Source of the DNA: Sulfurisphaera javensis
GTDB taxonomy: Archaea > Thermoproteota > Thermoprotei_A > Sulfolobales > Sulfolobaceae
DNA: 64,000 bases
Assembly (NCBI RefSeq): GCF_041154675.1
Contig: NZ_AP031322.1
Location: forward strand, 2,417,812-2,481,811
Direction: 5' to 3'
Below, one piece after another: positions 18,793 through 27,704 of this stretch (its first letter is position 1; the number at the start of each line of letters is the position of its first letter). The translations under genes and the position numbers were made by a program. Below the pieces are notes generated by a model, which saw only the letters and a list, made by a program, of their open reading frames with translations, did no database searches and was not told the DNA's origin.

Positions 18793-19197
18793 TTAGCTAA
18801 GACTTTTACATTTCTTAAAATAATTAGCATATTCATTTATTAAGTAATTAGAATCAATTTCCTTTCCTCTGACTTCATTCTCTAGTTCTCTAAATACATC
18901 AAAAACCTTCTTACAGTACTCCTTTTTTTCTAATAAGCATATAACATTAATTCTATTATTCTCGTAATCGATAAAAACCCTTGATATCCAATTATAATCT
19001 TTCTTTCCACTGCCTAAAACTCTTCTTAAACTATCACTCTCTAATCTACACCTAATTAATGACTTTAAATACCATAAAGTCCTTACTACATCCTCCTTCT
19101 TTATGACAATGTTAAAACTTTTAGTTGAGTACTCATTTGGATTTATAGTATAATCTTCTCTCCTTATGTAAACTTCTCTCTTTCTAGATCTAGGCAA
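18793..19197 (-). CDS. Basic protein coupled to the Cas5-like gene (134 aa)
   Basis: No family recognised. The N-terminus is basic (RSRKREVYIRREDY); strands around FNIVIKKEDVVRTLWYL and RVFIDYENNRINVICLL alternate with helices in a ferredoxin-like order, and the end is helical. The frame opens at a TTG inside the last codons of the Cas5-like gene (34 bp overlap). It may therefore be a separate translationally coupled gene, or the C-terminal half of the RAMP displaced by a frameshift. The neighbouring Csx10 of the other module (307 aa) is longer than the 251-aa Cas5-like frame, which leaves the second option open. Confidence 0.55.
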   Translation of the reverse strand: MPRSRKREVYIRREDYTINPNEYSTKSFNIVIKKEDVVRTLWYLKSLIRCRLESDSLRRVLGSGKKDYNWISRVFIDYENNRINVICLLEKKEYCKKVFDVFRELENEVRGKEIDSNYLINEYANYFKKCKSLS

Positions 19198-19919
19198 GGT
19201 GCAACAACCCCAGTACCACTTTTTAAATAAAATGAAATCACATCATCCTCAGGAAAATCTTTAACCCCTACTTGGTCATAATAACTACCTAATGAGAGTT
19301 TACTTGGTGAAAAGGAAACTAAATATAATTTATCATTTAAATGTAATTTACTAACCTCATATGGCTTAAATTTCTTATCATTCATGTCAAAGTAATATAC
19401 TTGACTTGGTGGAGTCATATAATTCATATTTGCAAATCTTTGGATCTCTATCCTAACTTCCTTTGCTTCTCTCAACAAACTCATAACCCCATCATAATTC
19501 GTTAGAATATTATATACACACAAATTATTTATAGTCTTAGGCTCTATTTTTGCTACATCATCGATATAACTAAAAGTAAAATTATTTCCGAGAAATAGTA
19601 GATATTTGTTCAACTCAGCTATATCAACAGTATCATCTGCAATAATATAACCCTTGTAAATAGAGTAATTAAGACCCTTCTCAGCATATCTCTTTATAAT
19701 GAAAGGTTCAGTTTCATTAATTACTCTGTTATTTTTAATTCTAGAATTAGTTATCTTAAACTTGTTGACGAGTTCAAAATTAGAAAACATAACGTTACCT
19801 TCAAGCTTTGTCTTATTTAGAAAAATACCATAAGCAATACTACCAGCTATTGTAGTAGAGGGTATAATCTCCTTATCGTACCAGCCATAAACTCTAAGAG
19901 TCGCTGAATAAAGATTCAC
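19164..19919 (-). CDS. Cas5-like RAMP subunit of the variant module (251 aa)
   Basis: Cas5-type subunits cap the 5' handle of the crRNA. The signature is EIIPSTTIAGSIAYGIF at residues 17-33, closely matching DYIPSTTLRGAILAEYY of the Csx10 at 42162-43085. A mixed beta-rich body follows (LYSATLRVYGWY, YIIADDTVDIAEL, KLYLVSFSPSKLSLGSYYDQVG), ending in SGTGVVAPC. It begins a short minus-strand operon with the 134-aa gene downstream. Its upstream region holds a chain of CRISPR-spaced repeats (19946-20178). Confidence 0.72.
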   Translation of the reverse strand: MNLYSATLRVYGWYDKEIIPSTTIAGSIAYGIFLNKTKLEGNVMFSNFELVNKFKITNSRIKNNRVINETEPFIIKRYAEKGLNYSIYKGYIIADDTVDIAELNKYLLFLGNNFTFSYIDDVAKIEPKTINNLCVYNILTNYDGVMSLLREAKEVRIEIQRFANMNYMTPPSQVYYFDMNDKKFKPYEVSKLHLNDKLYLVSFSPSKLSLGSYYDQVGVKDFPEDDVISFYLKSGTGVVAPCLDLEREKFT

Positions 19920-19945
19920 AAGATAATAGAATTAATAGTTATTTA

Positions 19946-20178
19946 TTATTTTTGTGTTTTCTCTACCATTAGCATACATTTACAAAGCCTTCTCCCTCAC
20001 GTTATTTTTGTGTTTTCTCCAAAAAAGTGATTAAACAGTGGAAATATGTGTAGCGATAAAAAACAATCTCAAATTAGTTTTCTCCAAAAAAGTGATTAAA
20101 CCACAAAGCAACAGTATTTTCTGACACGACTTTGTCTCCTAGCTCTACACAAACAACCACAAAGCAATAGTATTTTCT
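19946..20178. repeat. Chain of repeat pairs at 56-65 bp, including a perfect 25-bp repeat / 40-bp spacer unit
   Basis: Three overlapping pairs are seen. TTATTTTTGTGTTTTCTC occurs at 19946-19963 and 20002-20019 (56 bp apart). A perfect 25-bp sequence, beginning GTTTTCTCC and ending GATTAAAC, occurs at 20012-20036 and 20077-20101, leaving a 40-bp spacer. CCACAAAGCAA(C/T)AGTATTTTCT starts at 20101 and 20157 (56 bp apart). The GTTT...AAAC ends are CRISPR-like but unlike the repeats of the large arrays. Each pair shares a different sequence, so this is not one simple array. It lies in the upstream region of the cas5-like operon. Confidence 0.6.
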
Positions 20179-20287
20179 AACTTCCGTCCTTGATACTCCC
20201 AAAATCAATTTATGAAAAAATATTGCTAAGACTTTATTTTATGTTGGCAGTAAGGAATACAAATTTGTGGGAGAGTAGAATTGGGGA

Positions 20288-20379
20288 TATAGTCATTTTC
20301 ATAGTAAATGCAACGTCATCCATAATTAAGGTCGTATGATTGAAATTTATCCGTTGCATTCTCAATGAAAATGACTATA
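20288..20379. repeat. Inverted-repeat (hairpin) element
   Basis: TATAGTCATTTTCAT at 20288-20302 pairs perfectly with ATGAAAATGACTATA at 20365-20379. The symmetry continues imperfectly through ATGCAACG and CGTTGCAT, giving a stem of about 28 bp around a loop of about 36 nt. A fragment of the same sequence occurs near 11620-11650. It is probably a small non-autonomous element. Confidence 0.5.
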
Positions 20380-20607
20380 ATACATGATAACCCTACCCTC
20401 CAACGAATTCACAGCGTTAGAGGCGATAGCATGTAATGTTGTTGAAGACTGTTCCACATAAGTGTTGAGTTCAATTTATCTCTGATCTTACCAAGATGTG
20501 GATTACAAATTCCTGAAGAGTGAGAGAAAAACATAAGATATAAGTTTTATAAGTGGTTTATCTCAAGGAAAGTAAGAACATTTTAATGATCTACCATGCC
20601 GAGACAA

Positions 20608-20720
20608 GCAGAGTAAGAAGGATGAATACGCACTTAAATCTGTGCTCAATAATGATGCAGAGTAAGAAGGATGAGCGGACTAATCCACGACTTCAGCAAG
20701 CTCCAAGAGTTAGATGAGAA
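20608..20720 (+). repeat. Two to three copies of an 18-bp repeat, about 48 bp apart
   Basis: GCAGAGTAAGAAGGATGA occurs at 20608-20625 and 20657-20674; a weaker copy (CAAGAGTTAG, then ATGAG) starts near 20704. Intervals are 49 and about 47 bp. It lies downstream of the broken cas2. I see no other feature between 20380 and 20607. Confidence 0.45.
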
Positions 20721-20736
20721 CCAACTTTTCAATCTT

Positions 20737-21001
20737 TTACCACAACACTTTGCTTTCTGGCTTATCTTCTGAGTCTCCTATTACTATTCTTTGTTTAAAT
20801 TGATTTTCAGTTATTGGGACTATAAGAACAAAAAACCTCTCCCCTCCTTTTCTTTTTCTACTAATTAACTTAATTCCAGCCTCAACATCTTTCAACCTTG
20901 CTAAGTTCAACTCACTATACTGTATTCTATGCAATCCTTTCTTTTTTAAGAAATTTGCAACATCATTCATCTGTAATATCATAAAAAACAAGGTAAAGCA
21001 T
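20737..21001 (-). pseudogene. cas2: cas2 pseudogene (frameshift plus small deletion)
   Basis: From ATG 21001 the frame reads [12 protein letters not shown], a perfect Cas2 N-terminus with the catalytic YD, and then hits TGA. In the next frame the protein continues [18 protein letters not shown], then directly [17 protein letters not shown], missing the VFIG-type residues normally between. The remainder ([21 protein letters not shown]) is normal Cas2. One frameshift near 20968 and a deletion of about 4 codons therefore break the gene. It stands alone, without cas1 beside it. The stretch 21002-21240 holds an 82-codon frame that I do not trust. Confidence 0.8.
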
Positions 21002-21689
21002 GAGATAAATTAGAAGAACAGTATAAAAATTTTCTGTAGTCGAAAGATGTAGAGACTGTGAGAGAGAAATTAGCGTTTCTGCTGTAATCTAAACAATATG
21101 GAAGCCAGCTATGTTCCTTTTCTTTCCCAAGCTGAATCAAAACGATATGAGAGCAGTTCGTACTGTTTATGCAATTTCCTTGAATACCATCCTTCAGAAT
21201 GATGAGCAATTCGTAATCCTTAGTCAAATTAGGAAGTAGTGGTGATGGAAAACTACCTCAGCTTAAATCCCAATTATGCATATCTAATTTTCGCTTAACG
21301 TCTGTTTTTGCTGTAACTCCATGTAAAAAAGGGAAGAAAACACATTTAGTAACACAAGTAAAAGGATAAATTAATTAAAGAAAAAATAAAAGAAAATTCT
21401 ATAGATTAATTATAATTAATTTGTAAACAACTATGAGAAACGATAAAAAGAGAAAATTAGATTATTCTATTATAGCCATCGTTCTAAATATTTTTTATTC
21501 TTACGACGTTGGCTTTTTTATGTTTAAGGTCGTACATATAAGTCCCTTTAAAAGATATTTGATCGTAATTTTGAACAGTGAGTAAAAAGTCAGGAGATAT
21601 GATTAACATGTTTTATCGAAACATTACGAAAACATAACTATTAATTAAATCTTTACACTACGTCATTTTCCGATTTTATCGAGGGATTT

Positions 21690-21913
21690 AAAAGTGTGAA
21701 ATTCCTAATCTCAATGTGACCGATACGAGATCAAAAAGAAAAATTGAACGTTTATAAATTCAATTTTTCTTTCAATTCTTGAAAGGAACAATGCGACCAA
21801 AAAACATCAAAAAAATTACTAGGAAAAAAGGTCGCAAGATAAGTTTACGGAGATAATGTAAACTTAAATACTAGAAAGGAGTAGAATAAGATAAGAAGTA
21901 TAAAAACACATAA
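21690..21913 (+). promoter_or_regulatory. Leader of CRISPR array 2
   Basis: This stretch is strongly similar to the leaders of arrays 3 and 4: GAACGTTTATAAATT, CTTTCAATTCTTGAAAGGAAC, ATGCGACCAAAAAAC, AGGTCGCAAGAT, AAATACTAGAAAGGAG and AGAAGTATAAAAACACAT in the same order. The inverted pair TGCGACC/GGTCGCA and the palindrome CTTTCAATTCTTGAAAG (21769-21785) are conserved; the palindrome ends 128 bp before the first repeat in both leader 2 and leader 4. It should contain the promoter and integration signals. Between 21241 and 21690 I see no gene. Confidence 0.8.
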
Positions 21914-24135
21914 GATGAATCCCAAAAGGAATTGAAAGTTTGTTCTTCTGTTGCTGTGAAGGGTATTTTCCTACCCCTCGATGAATCCCAAAAGGAATTG
22001 AAAGTCGTTTTCGATAATCTGACCGTCATTGGTCTCTAAGTTAAGATGAATCCCAAAAGGAATTGAAAGTTTAGTAAGAGTTGTTCGCACACAATTAGAT
22101 TTAAATAAAAGATGAATCCCAAAAGGAATTGAAAGGTTTTTGATGAAGCACCAAGGTACCACCTCTCATAGCCCGATGAATCCCAAAAGGAATTGAAAGC
22201 CAATTGTTGCACAACAACTGGGTATTTCTCCAACAAGTTGATGAATCCCAAAAGGAATTGAAAGTTAATATTTGTTCTTCTACCAGCTCAGCAAACTTAT
22301 TCGATGAATCCCAAAAGGAATTGAAAGGTTTACAAACTTCAGCACTTGATAAAGAATATGTTAGAGTGATGAATCCCAAAAGGAATTGAAAGTTTAGAGG
22401 AATTCTAAAGGACAGCTTTACGGTATTTTTCCATGATGAATCCCAAAAGGAATTGAAAGTTGCTTCTCCCTTTATTGTTTATTCCCTTTAAGATATTTTG
22501 ATGAATCCCAAAAGGAATTGAAAGCTATTATCTGAAAACTGGTGAAGCAAAGATCGGTCTTGGATGAATCCCAAAAGGAATTGAAAGCTCCATTCTCGTA
22601 AACTGTTAATTTTGTACATTCAAGCCGATGAATCCCAAAAGGAATTGAAAGTTGTATAGACTGCTGAAATTAGTGCATATCCTCCTTGGGATGAATCCCA
22701 AAAGGAATTGAAAGTGATAGATATTTATGAGTCCTGACATAGCTATCACTTGGGATGAATCCCAAAAGGAATTGAAAGGAAGAATTCAACCAATTCTTCC
22801 TTTTTTACGGTTTGGATGATGAATCCCAAAAGGAATTGAAAGGATAATAATGAAAATACTACAGTATGAGAAACAACTAAGGATGAATCCCAAAAGGAAT
22901 TGAAAGATCCATATCCTTAATTACGACATATTTTATGTCTGAATTGATGAATCCCAAAAGGAATTGAAAGTGAACAACTATAGATAAACCTAGCGTTTCA
23001 TTTATACAATTCGGATGAATCCCAAAAGGAATTGAAAGTCTTGTTTATACCACCACGGACATGCTGATCGAATGCCTTGATGAATCCCAAAAGGAATTGA
23101 AAGGACACAATTAATATAACAAATAATAAAAAAATAAAAAATAGATGAATCCCAAAAGGAATTGAAAGAGTTTATAGACTGTCGTAGGATTCTTAGTAAT
23201 AGCCTCAAGATGAATCCCAAAAGGAATTGAAAGATCTCTATTGCTATTGTCTTCTCATAATCCAACGTTAGAGATGAATCCCAAAAGGAATTGAAAGTGT
23301 GAAAATTGCAGTTCCCATCCGAAAAGCTCCGTCTCTTGATGAATCCCAAAAGGAATTGAAAGTTGCAACTGTGGTCACGGCAGATCTAAAGAAAGAGAAA
23401 ATAGATGAATCCCAAAAGGAATTGAAAGAAAAATACAAAAACACCACTAAGATGATTACTTATGAGCGATGAATCCCAAAAGGAATTGAAAGTTAATACT
23501 TCTACAGTAATCTCGCCGTCGACGCTATCAGATGAATCCCAAAAGGAATTGAAAGTTTATAAAAAGATAAATCAAATTTTTTCTTCTGTCATAATGATGA
23601 ATCCCAAAAGGAATTGAAAGGTGATAATAAATGGTATATCTGGTTACTTAAATTCTGGAGATGAATCCCAAAAGGAATTGAAAGTTTCTGAAAAAGAAGA
23701 TAGGCGGAGAAGTTATAGACTTTCGATGAATCCCAAAAGGAATTGAAAGAACAGGCATTCTTGCTCACCATTATCTGATACAGAATGTGATGAATCCCAA
23801 AAGGAATTGAAAGTTATAAAGGCTTTTCACACTCTCTAACGTATTTTGTCTTGGATGAATCCCAAAAGGAATTGAAAGTCACTAACTCCTCTGCCTCTCC
23901 TTCTACCTCTACGATATGATGAATCCCAAAAGGAATTGAAAGCTTTCACACCTAATGCCAGATACGTCATAATGTAATACGATGAATCCCAAAAGGAATT
24001 GAAAGCTAATTTCTTCTCTGCTCAGATTATAGAACTTTATAGTGATGAATCCCAAAAGGAATTGAAAGTAATCTACTGTAAGTAAATTTGTATAAATAGT
24101 ATATTCTACTGATGAATCCCACAAGGAATTGAGAG
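21914..24135 (+). CRISPR. CRISPR array 2: 35 repeats of 25 bp
   Basis: Repeats begin GATGAATCCC, continue AAAAGG and end AATTGAAAG. I counted 34 intact repeats from 21914 plus a terminal degenerate copy at 24111-24135 (CCCACAAGG, ending GAGAG). Spacing is 60-67 bp, so spacers are about 36-42 bp. The conserved leader on the left and the degenerate repeat on the right set the orientation. The csa1-cas4 cluster follows 160 bp downstream; that gap carries the csa1 promoter. Confidence 0.98.
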
Positions 24136-24296
24136 TGGATAATGATATCGTTAAAGAATACGTAAATTCTCTGCCGACGACTCTTAAAATTTAAGCTGAA
24201 AAGACGTTGAATAACTATTCCTATTAATAGGAGTTTTAACTTAGCTTAGTATTACCTTTAATACTTATATAACTCTTTTTTGTATAAATACATGAT

Positions 24297-25163
24297 ATGT
24301 TCTTTACGTTTTCTGACATTTTACTTTTGTCAAAGAGGATTAAGAAAATGCCGAGGGCTATTGATGAGGAGTTGAGAGGTTGGAATTGGCATGAACCACC
24401 CCTTTATTCACCTTCTTTATCTCAAGTTTCGGTTTCTGAGTTAATTTATTGCTCGACTTTGAGAAGTTTGTATTTAAAATCTCGTGGTGTTAAGGGTGAG
24501 ATTAATAAGAGTATTGTTCAAGGTTCTTTAATTCACAAGGTTTATGCTACGGCTATCGAAACTGTTAAGCGTTTGATTTATACTAAAGCTGATGATGGTA
24601 ATACTTTGAGAACTTTAATGGCTGATGAGTTTTACTCTCTTCAAGTTTCTGAGGAGGAAGCTCCTTATGCTAAGGTTTTGTGGGATTATATCACAAATAT
24701 TTACTCATCTGAGCTTGATAAAGTAAGGAGTAAGTTCTCTAATCTTCTTAGGGATGCAATTGTCTCTCAAGTAGTCCCTTTCTACGTGGAATTTCCTATA
24801 GATGGTTCTTTTTTAGGTTTAGGTAATTTGAGGGTTGATGCTTTTGTCCCTCATTTGCCTTTGATTGCTGAGATGAAGACTGGAAAATATAGATATACTC
24901 ATGAGTTGGCTTTAGCTGGCTATGCTTTAGCTATTGAAAGTCAATACGAGATACCTATTGACTTTGGTTATCTTTGTTATGTTAACGTTTCTGAGAAAGA
25001 TGTTAAGAATAACTGTAAGCTAATTCCAATTACAGATTCTTTAAGGAGTGAATTTCTAGATTTGAGAGATAAAGGACAAGAGGTTTTAGATAAAGGGATT
25101 GATCCTGGAATTGCTAAGGATTGTGAGAAAGACTGTATATTTTACAAGGTTTGTCACGGGTGA
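24297..25163 (+). CDS. csa1: Csa1, Cas4-like adaptation nuclease (288 aa)
   Basis: Csa1 (Cas4a) is the larger Cas4-like protein of type I-A adaptation operons and works with Cas1, Cas2 and Cas4 in spacer acquisition. The start MFFTFSDILLLSKRIKKMPRAIDEELRGWNW is characteristic. The nuclease core is LRVDAFVPHLPLIAEMKTGK (Asp, then Glu-x-Lys). Cysteines for an Fe-S cluster are one in LIYCSTLRSLYL and three in CEKDCIFYKVC at the end. A TATA-like ACTTATATAA lies about 30 nt before the ATG. It overlaps cas4 downstream by 4 bp (GTGA). The usual cas1-cas2 partners are not next to it; cas1 lies 2.5 kb on and is broken. Confidence 0.9.
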   Translation: MFFTFSDILLLSKRIKKMPRAIDEELRGWNWHEPPLYSPSLSQVSVSELIYCSTLRSLYLKSRGVKGEINKSIVQGSLIHKVYATAIETVKRLIYTKADDGNTLRTLMADEFYSLQVSEEEAPYAKVLWDYITNIYSSELDKVRSKFSNLLRDAIVSQVVPFYVEFPIDGSFLGLGNLRVDAFVPHLPLIAEMKTGKYRYTHELALAGYALAIESQYEIPIDFGYLCYVNVSEKDVKNNCKLIPITDSLRSEFLDLRDKGQEVLDKGIDPGIAKDCEKDCIFYKVCHG

Positions 25164-25735
25164 TATTCACGATCTCTGGGATTACAATAAAGCACTTTGC
25201 TTATTGTCCTCAGATTGTTAGGCTTGAAAGTTTGGGTTTTAGTGAGAGGGTTACTGAAGCTATGAAGGAGGGGGAGGTTGTTGAAGAGGAAAAGGTAGTT
25301 AATTTTCTTTACGCTACTTTAAAGCCTTTGAATATAGTTAAAAAACCTATTTTCAAGTACAAGGATCTTGTTGGTTCGCCAGATTACTTGTTAACCTTTA
25401 TAAATTATGTTGTTCCTTTAGATGTTAAAAGTGGAAGGAAAAGGAATGATCACATTCTTCAAATGAAGTATTATCTTTATTTATTAGACCTTAAAGGATT
25501 CAGGGTTAAGGAGGGACTTATTTATTATGTTTCTCTAAAAGAGATTTTAAGAGTGAGATATAGTTTTCACGATAGGAAATATATTGAAGATATTGTAAGA
25601 AAGATTAAGGATGCAATGAAGGGTAAAGTTAAGGTTGTTCAAGATGCTAGGAAATGTTATAATTGTGGGTTTTTCTCAGTTTGTAAACCGTTAATTAGAG
25701 GTAATATTGCTGTAATAAATTATGGCGTTACGTAA
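25160..25735 (+). CDS. cas4: Cas4 nuclease, second copy (191 aa)
   Basis: Motifs are HFAYCPQIVRL near the N-terminus (first Cys), GSPDYLLTFINYVVPLDVKSGRKRNDHILQMKYYLYLL (Asp; Asp-x-Lys; Gln motif) and CYNCGFFSVC (three Cys). All elements for an Fe-S-bearing RecB-like nuclease are present. The start was placed at GTG 25160, overlapping the csa1 stop by 4 bp (GTGA); an in-frame TTG at 25151 would add three residues. Cas4 sets spacer length and PAM orientation. It forms an operon with csa1. It differs clearly from the copy at 196-723, so the window holds parts of two adaptation gene sets. Confidence 0.9.
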   Translation: MIFTISGITIKHFAYCPQIVRLESLGFSERVTEAMKEGEVVEEEKVVNFLYATLKPLNIVKKPIFKYKDLVGSPDYLLTFINYVVPLDVKSGRKRNDHILQMKYYLYLLDLKGFRVKEGLIYYVSLKEILRVRYSFHDRKYIEDIVRKIKDAMKGKVKVVQDARKCYNCGFFSVCKPLIRGNIAVINYGVT

Positions 25736-25872
25736 GTACTTCATTTAATTCCTCTTTACGCTAATTCTCTTAGTTTAACTCGTTGCATAACTACTCATTA
25801 TTTCATCAACTACTAATTATCTCAATCCATGATCCGGTATTATTTTTTATTCCCAAATTAGATAGTAAATTC

Positions 25873-26406
25873 ATGGTAAAGCTTGTTGCTACTTTAGGCA
25901 AATCACCTGGAGGAATAGCTGAAACTATTTTGAACCTTTCTTCTGGTAAGTACGTTTCCCCATTTGAACCTAAGGAGATTAAAATTGAAAAGTTAATCGT
26001 AATAAGAACTAAGGAAGTTGAAGATGCTTATTACACTCTTAAGGCTATTCTATTTTGCTGTTTAGATTTTACTAACGTTGAGGAGGTTGTTTTACCTTTT
26101 AATGACATTACTTCTCCTCAAGATTTCATTACTGTAAGAGAGACTGTTAGAAAAGCATTGAAGGCTGGTGATTTTTTTGATTTCACTGGAGGAAGAAAAG
26201 CGATAAGTTCTGCTGGAGTTTTATCTGCTAGAGATGTTGGAGCTCATCTAGTTACTTCTATAATAGATCAAGATGAGTATGTGAAGATGAATAAAAGGTT
26301 TGAAGAATTAAAAGATAGAGCTTTAAACGTTTATAATAAAGGCCAATGCCTTAGTTACTTCTGTGATTTAATTTCTTCAAGAGCTTTAACAGTAGTATTT
26401 TTCTAA
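25873..26406 (+). CDS. crn1: CRISPR ring nuclease of the Crn1 type (177 aa)
   Basis: Crn1 proteins are CARF-domain enzymes that degrade cyclic tetra-adenylate, switching off type III signalling. The protein begins MVKLVATLGKSPGGIAETIL, very like the S. solfataricus ring nuclease Sso2081 as I remember it (MVKLVATLGTSPGG), with Ser11 in place. It also has the family motif FFDFTGGRKAISSAGVLSA followed by VGAHLVTSIIDQDEY. At 177 aa from ATG 25873 the length matches the family; a longer frame from 25783 adds 30 poorly conserved residues and was rejected. It lies 137 bp after cas4 and fits the active Cas10 and Csx1 elsewhere in the window. Confidence 0.85.
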   Translation: MVKLVATLGKSPGGIAETILNLSSGKYVSPFEPKEIKIEKLIVIRTKEVEDAYYTLKAILFCCLDFTNVEEVVLPFNDITSPQDFITVRETVRKALKAGDFFDFTGGRKAISSAGVLSARDVGAHLVTSIIDQDEYVKMNKRFEELKDRALNVYNKGQCLSYFCDLISSRALTVVFF

Positions 26407-26497
26407 AGAGTCAAGCTCATTTACTCAAATTGTGTTAACAATAAAATAACTCTCATTTTGGAACTTATTCTGGTGTGTTGCCGATCGAATTCTATCT

Positions 26498-26587
26498 TTT
26501 TCAATTCCTTTTGGGATTCATCAATATGTTTCAAAAACATATGGCAAAATAATAAGGGAAGTCTTTCAATTCCTTTTGGGATTCATC
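26498..26587 (-). CRISPR. CRISPR array 3: two repeats and one 40-bp spacer on the minus strand
   Basis: The complement of the array 2/4 repeat occurs at 26563-26587 (perfect) and 26498-26522 (last base changed), separated by 26523-26562. A full copy of the conserved leader lies to the right (26588 onward), so the array reads leftwards. The single spacer contains a perfect inverted repeat, ATATGTTT and AAACATAT. An intact leader with only one spacer suggests a recently reset array, a deletion, or a duplicated leader end that has not grown. Confidence 0.93.
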
Positions 26588-27021
26588 TGATGTGTTTTTA
26601 TACTTCTTGTCTTATTTTTCTCCTTTCTAGTATTTAAGTTTACGTTTTCCTCGTTTTGATATCTTGCGACCATTTTTCCTAGTAATTAAATTGAGGTTTT
26701 TTGGTCGCATGGTTCCTTTCAAGAATTGAAAGTAAATTTTAATTTATAAACGTTCAATTTTACATAACGATCTGGGAATGGTCGCATTGAGAATAGTATT
26801 TTCACATTTTTAAACTTCATTTAAAGATTAAACTTCCCCTATCATAAACTACAAATTTTACGTACATTAACTCGTCTTGATACGATAAAAATCTTCTAAC
26901 CGAACACGTAGTTAACTGTAACATTTTCATTTTTAGGTCACCGTTATCTTTTTAAAAAGACTTATAAACACGAATTTTTTGTAAAATTTTCACACCATGA
27001 AAATAAAAAGTTTACACCACG
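26563..27021 (-). repeat. Left arm of a 459-bp inverted repeat carrying the CRISPR leader
   Basis: From the first repeat of array 3 through the whole leader to GTTTACACCACG, this segment is nearly identical, inverted, to 29234-29692 (leader and first repeat of array 4). I saw two mismatches near the outer end. The arms bracket 2.2 kb with the broken cas1. Beyond 27021 similarity fades; 27022-27405 is AT-rich without genes. Confidence 0.88.
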
Positions 27022-27405
27022 GATAAAAAACTAGATAAAATATTATTTTAAACCCTCTTATTTTATTTATTAATTAGAATCTTTACAACTATTTGATAGT
27101 AAAATTTTCACATAAATTCATTTCTTTAAAAACCATGTTTAATACTGTAATTATCTCGTCTTAACATCTATGTTATTCACAATTATTTTATTGTTGCACA
27201 ACAAAACCTAAAAACTTAAACTCTCTAGAACTATTACGTAAAGAAAATAATTGTGTCAGACAAAGAAATTACCATGTTTTTCTCATATTACACTTAATAA
27301 AACGTAGGATGAAAAGGACAAATTTTATGGCATTTATTAGATGTTTATGAAATAGAAAGTACTATTTAAAAAACGCGAAGTCGAGAGTGTGTCTATACTG
27401 TTTTA

Positions 27406-27520
27406 GGTATAAATTCAAGGCATTAAACTCTATGTAGAGACAGATGAAAATGCTTCTATGTGCTGAGGACTAAAAGTATATACGAAGTCATAGAAATAAT
27501 TTATACCTTCATGACGACAC
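27406..27520 (-). repeat. MITE-like element 2, copy 1
   Basis: The element starts GGTATAAATTCAAGGCATTAA and ends ATTTATACCTTCATGACGACAC. Its complement aligns with 38373-38480 (CATGAAGGTATAAAT at one end, GCCTTGAATTTATACC at the other) and in part with 36200-36256. Short terminal inverted repeats GGTATAAAT and no coding capacity suggest a non-autonomous element. Confidence 0.5.
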
Positions 27521-27531
27521 ATTATTTGAAT

Positions 27532-27601
27532 GTTTCAGCTACTACCAATATTCTACTCGCATTGGTGACCTAAGGAGAGTATAAGGTTTCAGCTACTACA
27601 A
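27532..27601 (+). repeat. Tandem duplication with GTTTCAGCTACTAC, 54 bp apart
   Basis: GTTTCAGCTACTAC is present at 27532 and 27586, each followed further on by a related ACT(C/T)GCATT segment (27555 and 27620). The whole unit therefore seems duplicated and diverged. It lies upstream of the broken cas1. Confidence 0.45.
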
Positions 27602-27704
27602 AAGATTAATTAAGTGAACTTGCATTAGGAGTTAACTGACGTTTCTATCTCATCTTCGTTAAGTGATTAGTGCACCGTACCATCAAGGTAATACCATTTT
27701 TTCT

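Noticed and set aside
20979-21227. 82-codon minus-strand frame upstream of the broken cas2
   Set aside because: No recognisable motif; it overlaps the start of the cas2 pseudogene in another frame.
25783-25872. 30-residue N-terminal extension of the ring nuclease
   Set aside because: The family starts at MVKLVATLG; the extension is unlike any homologue I recall and has no better start signal.
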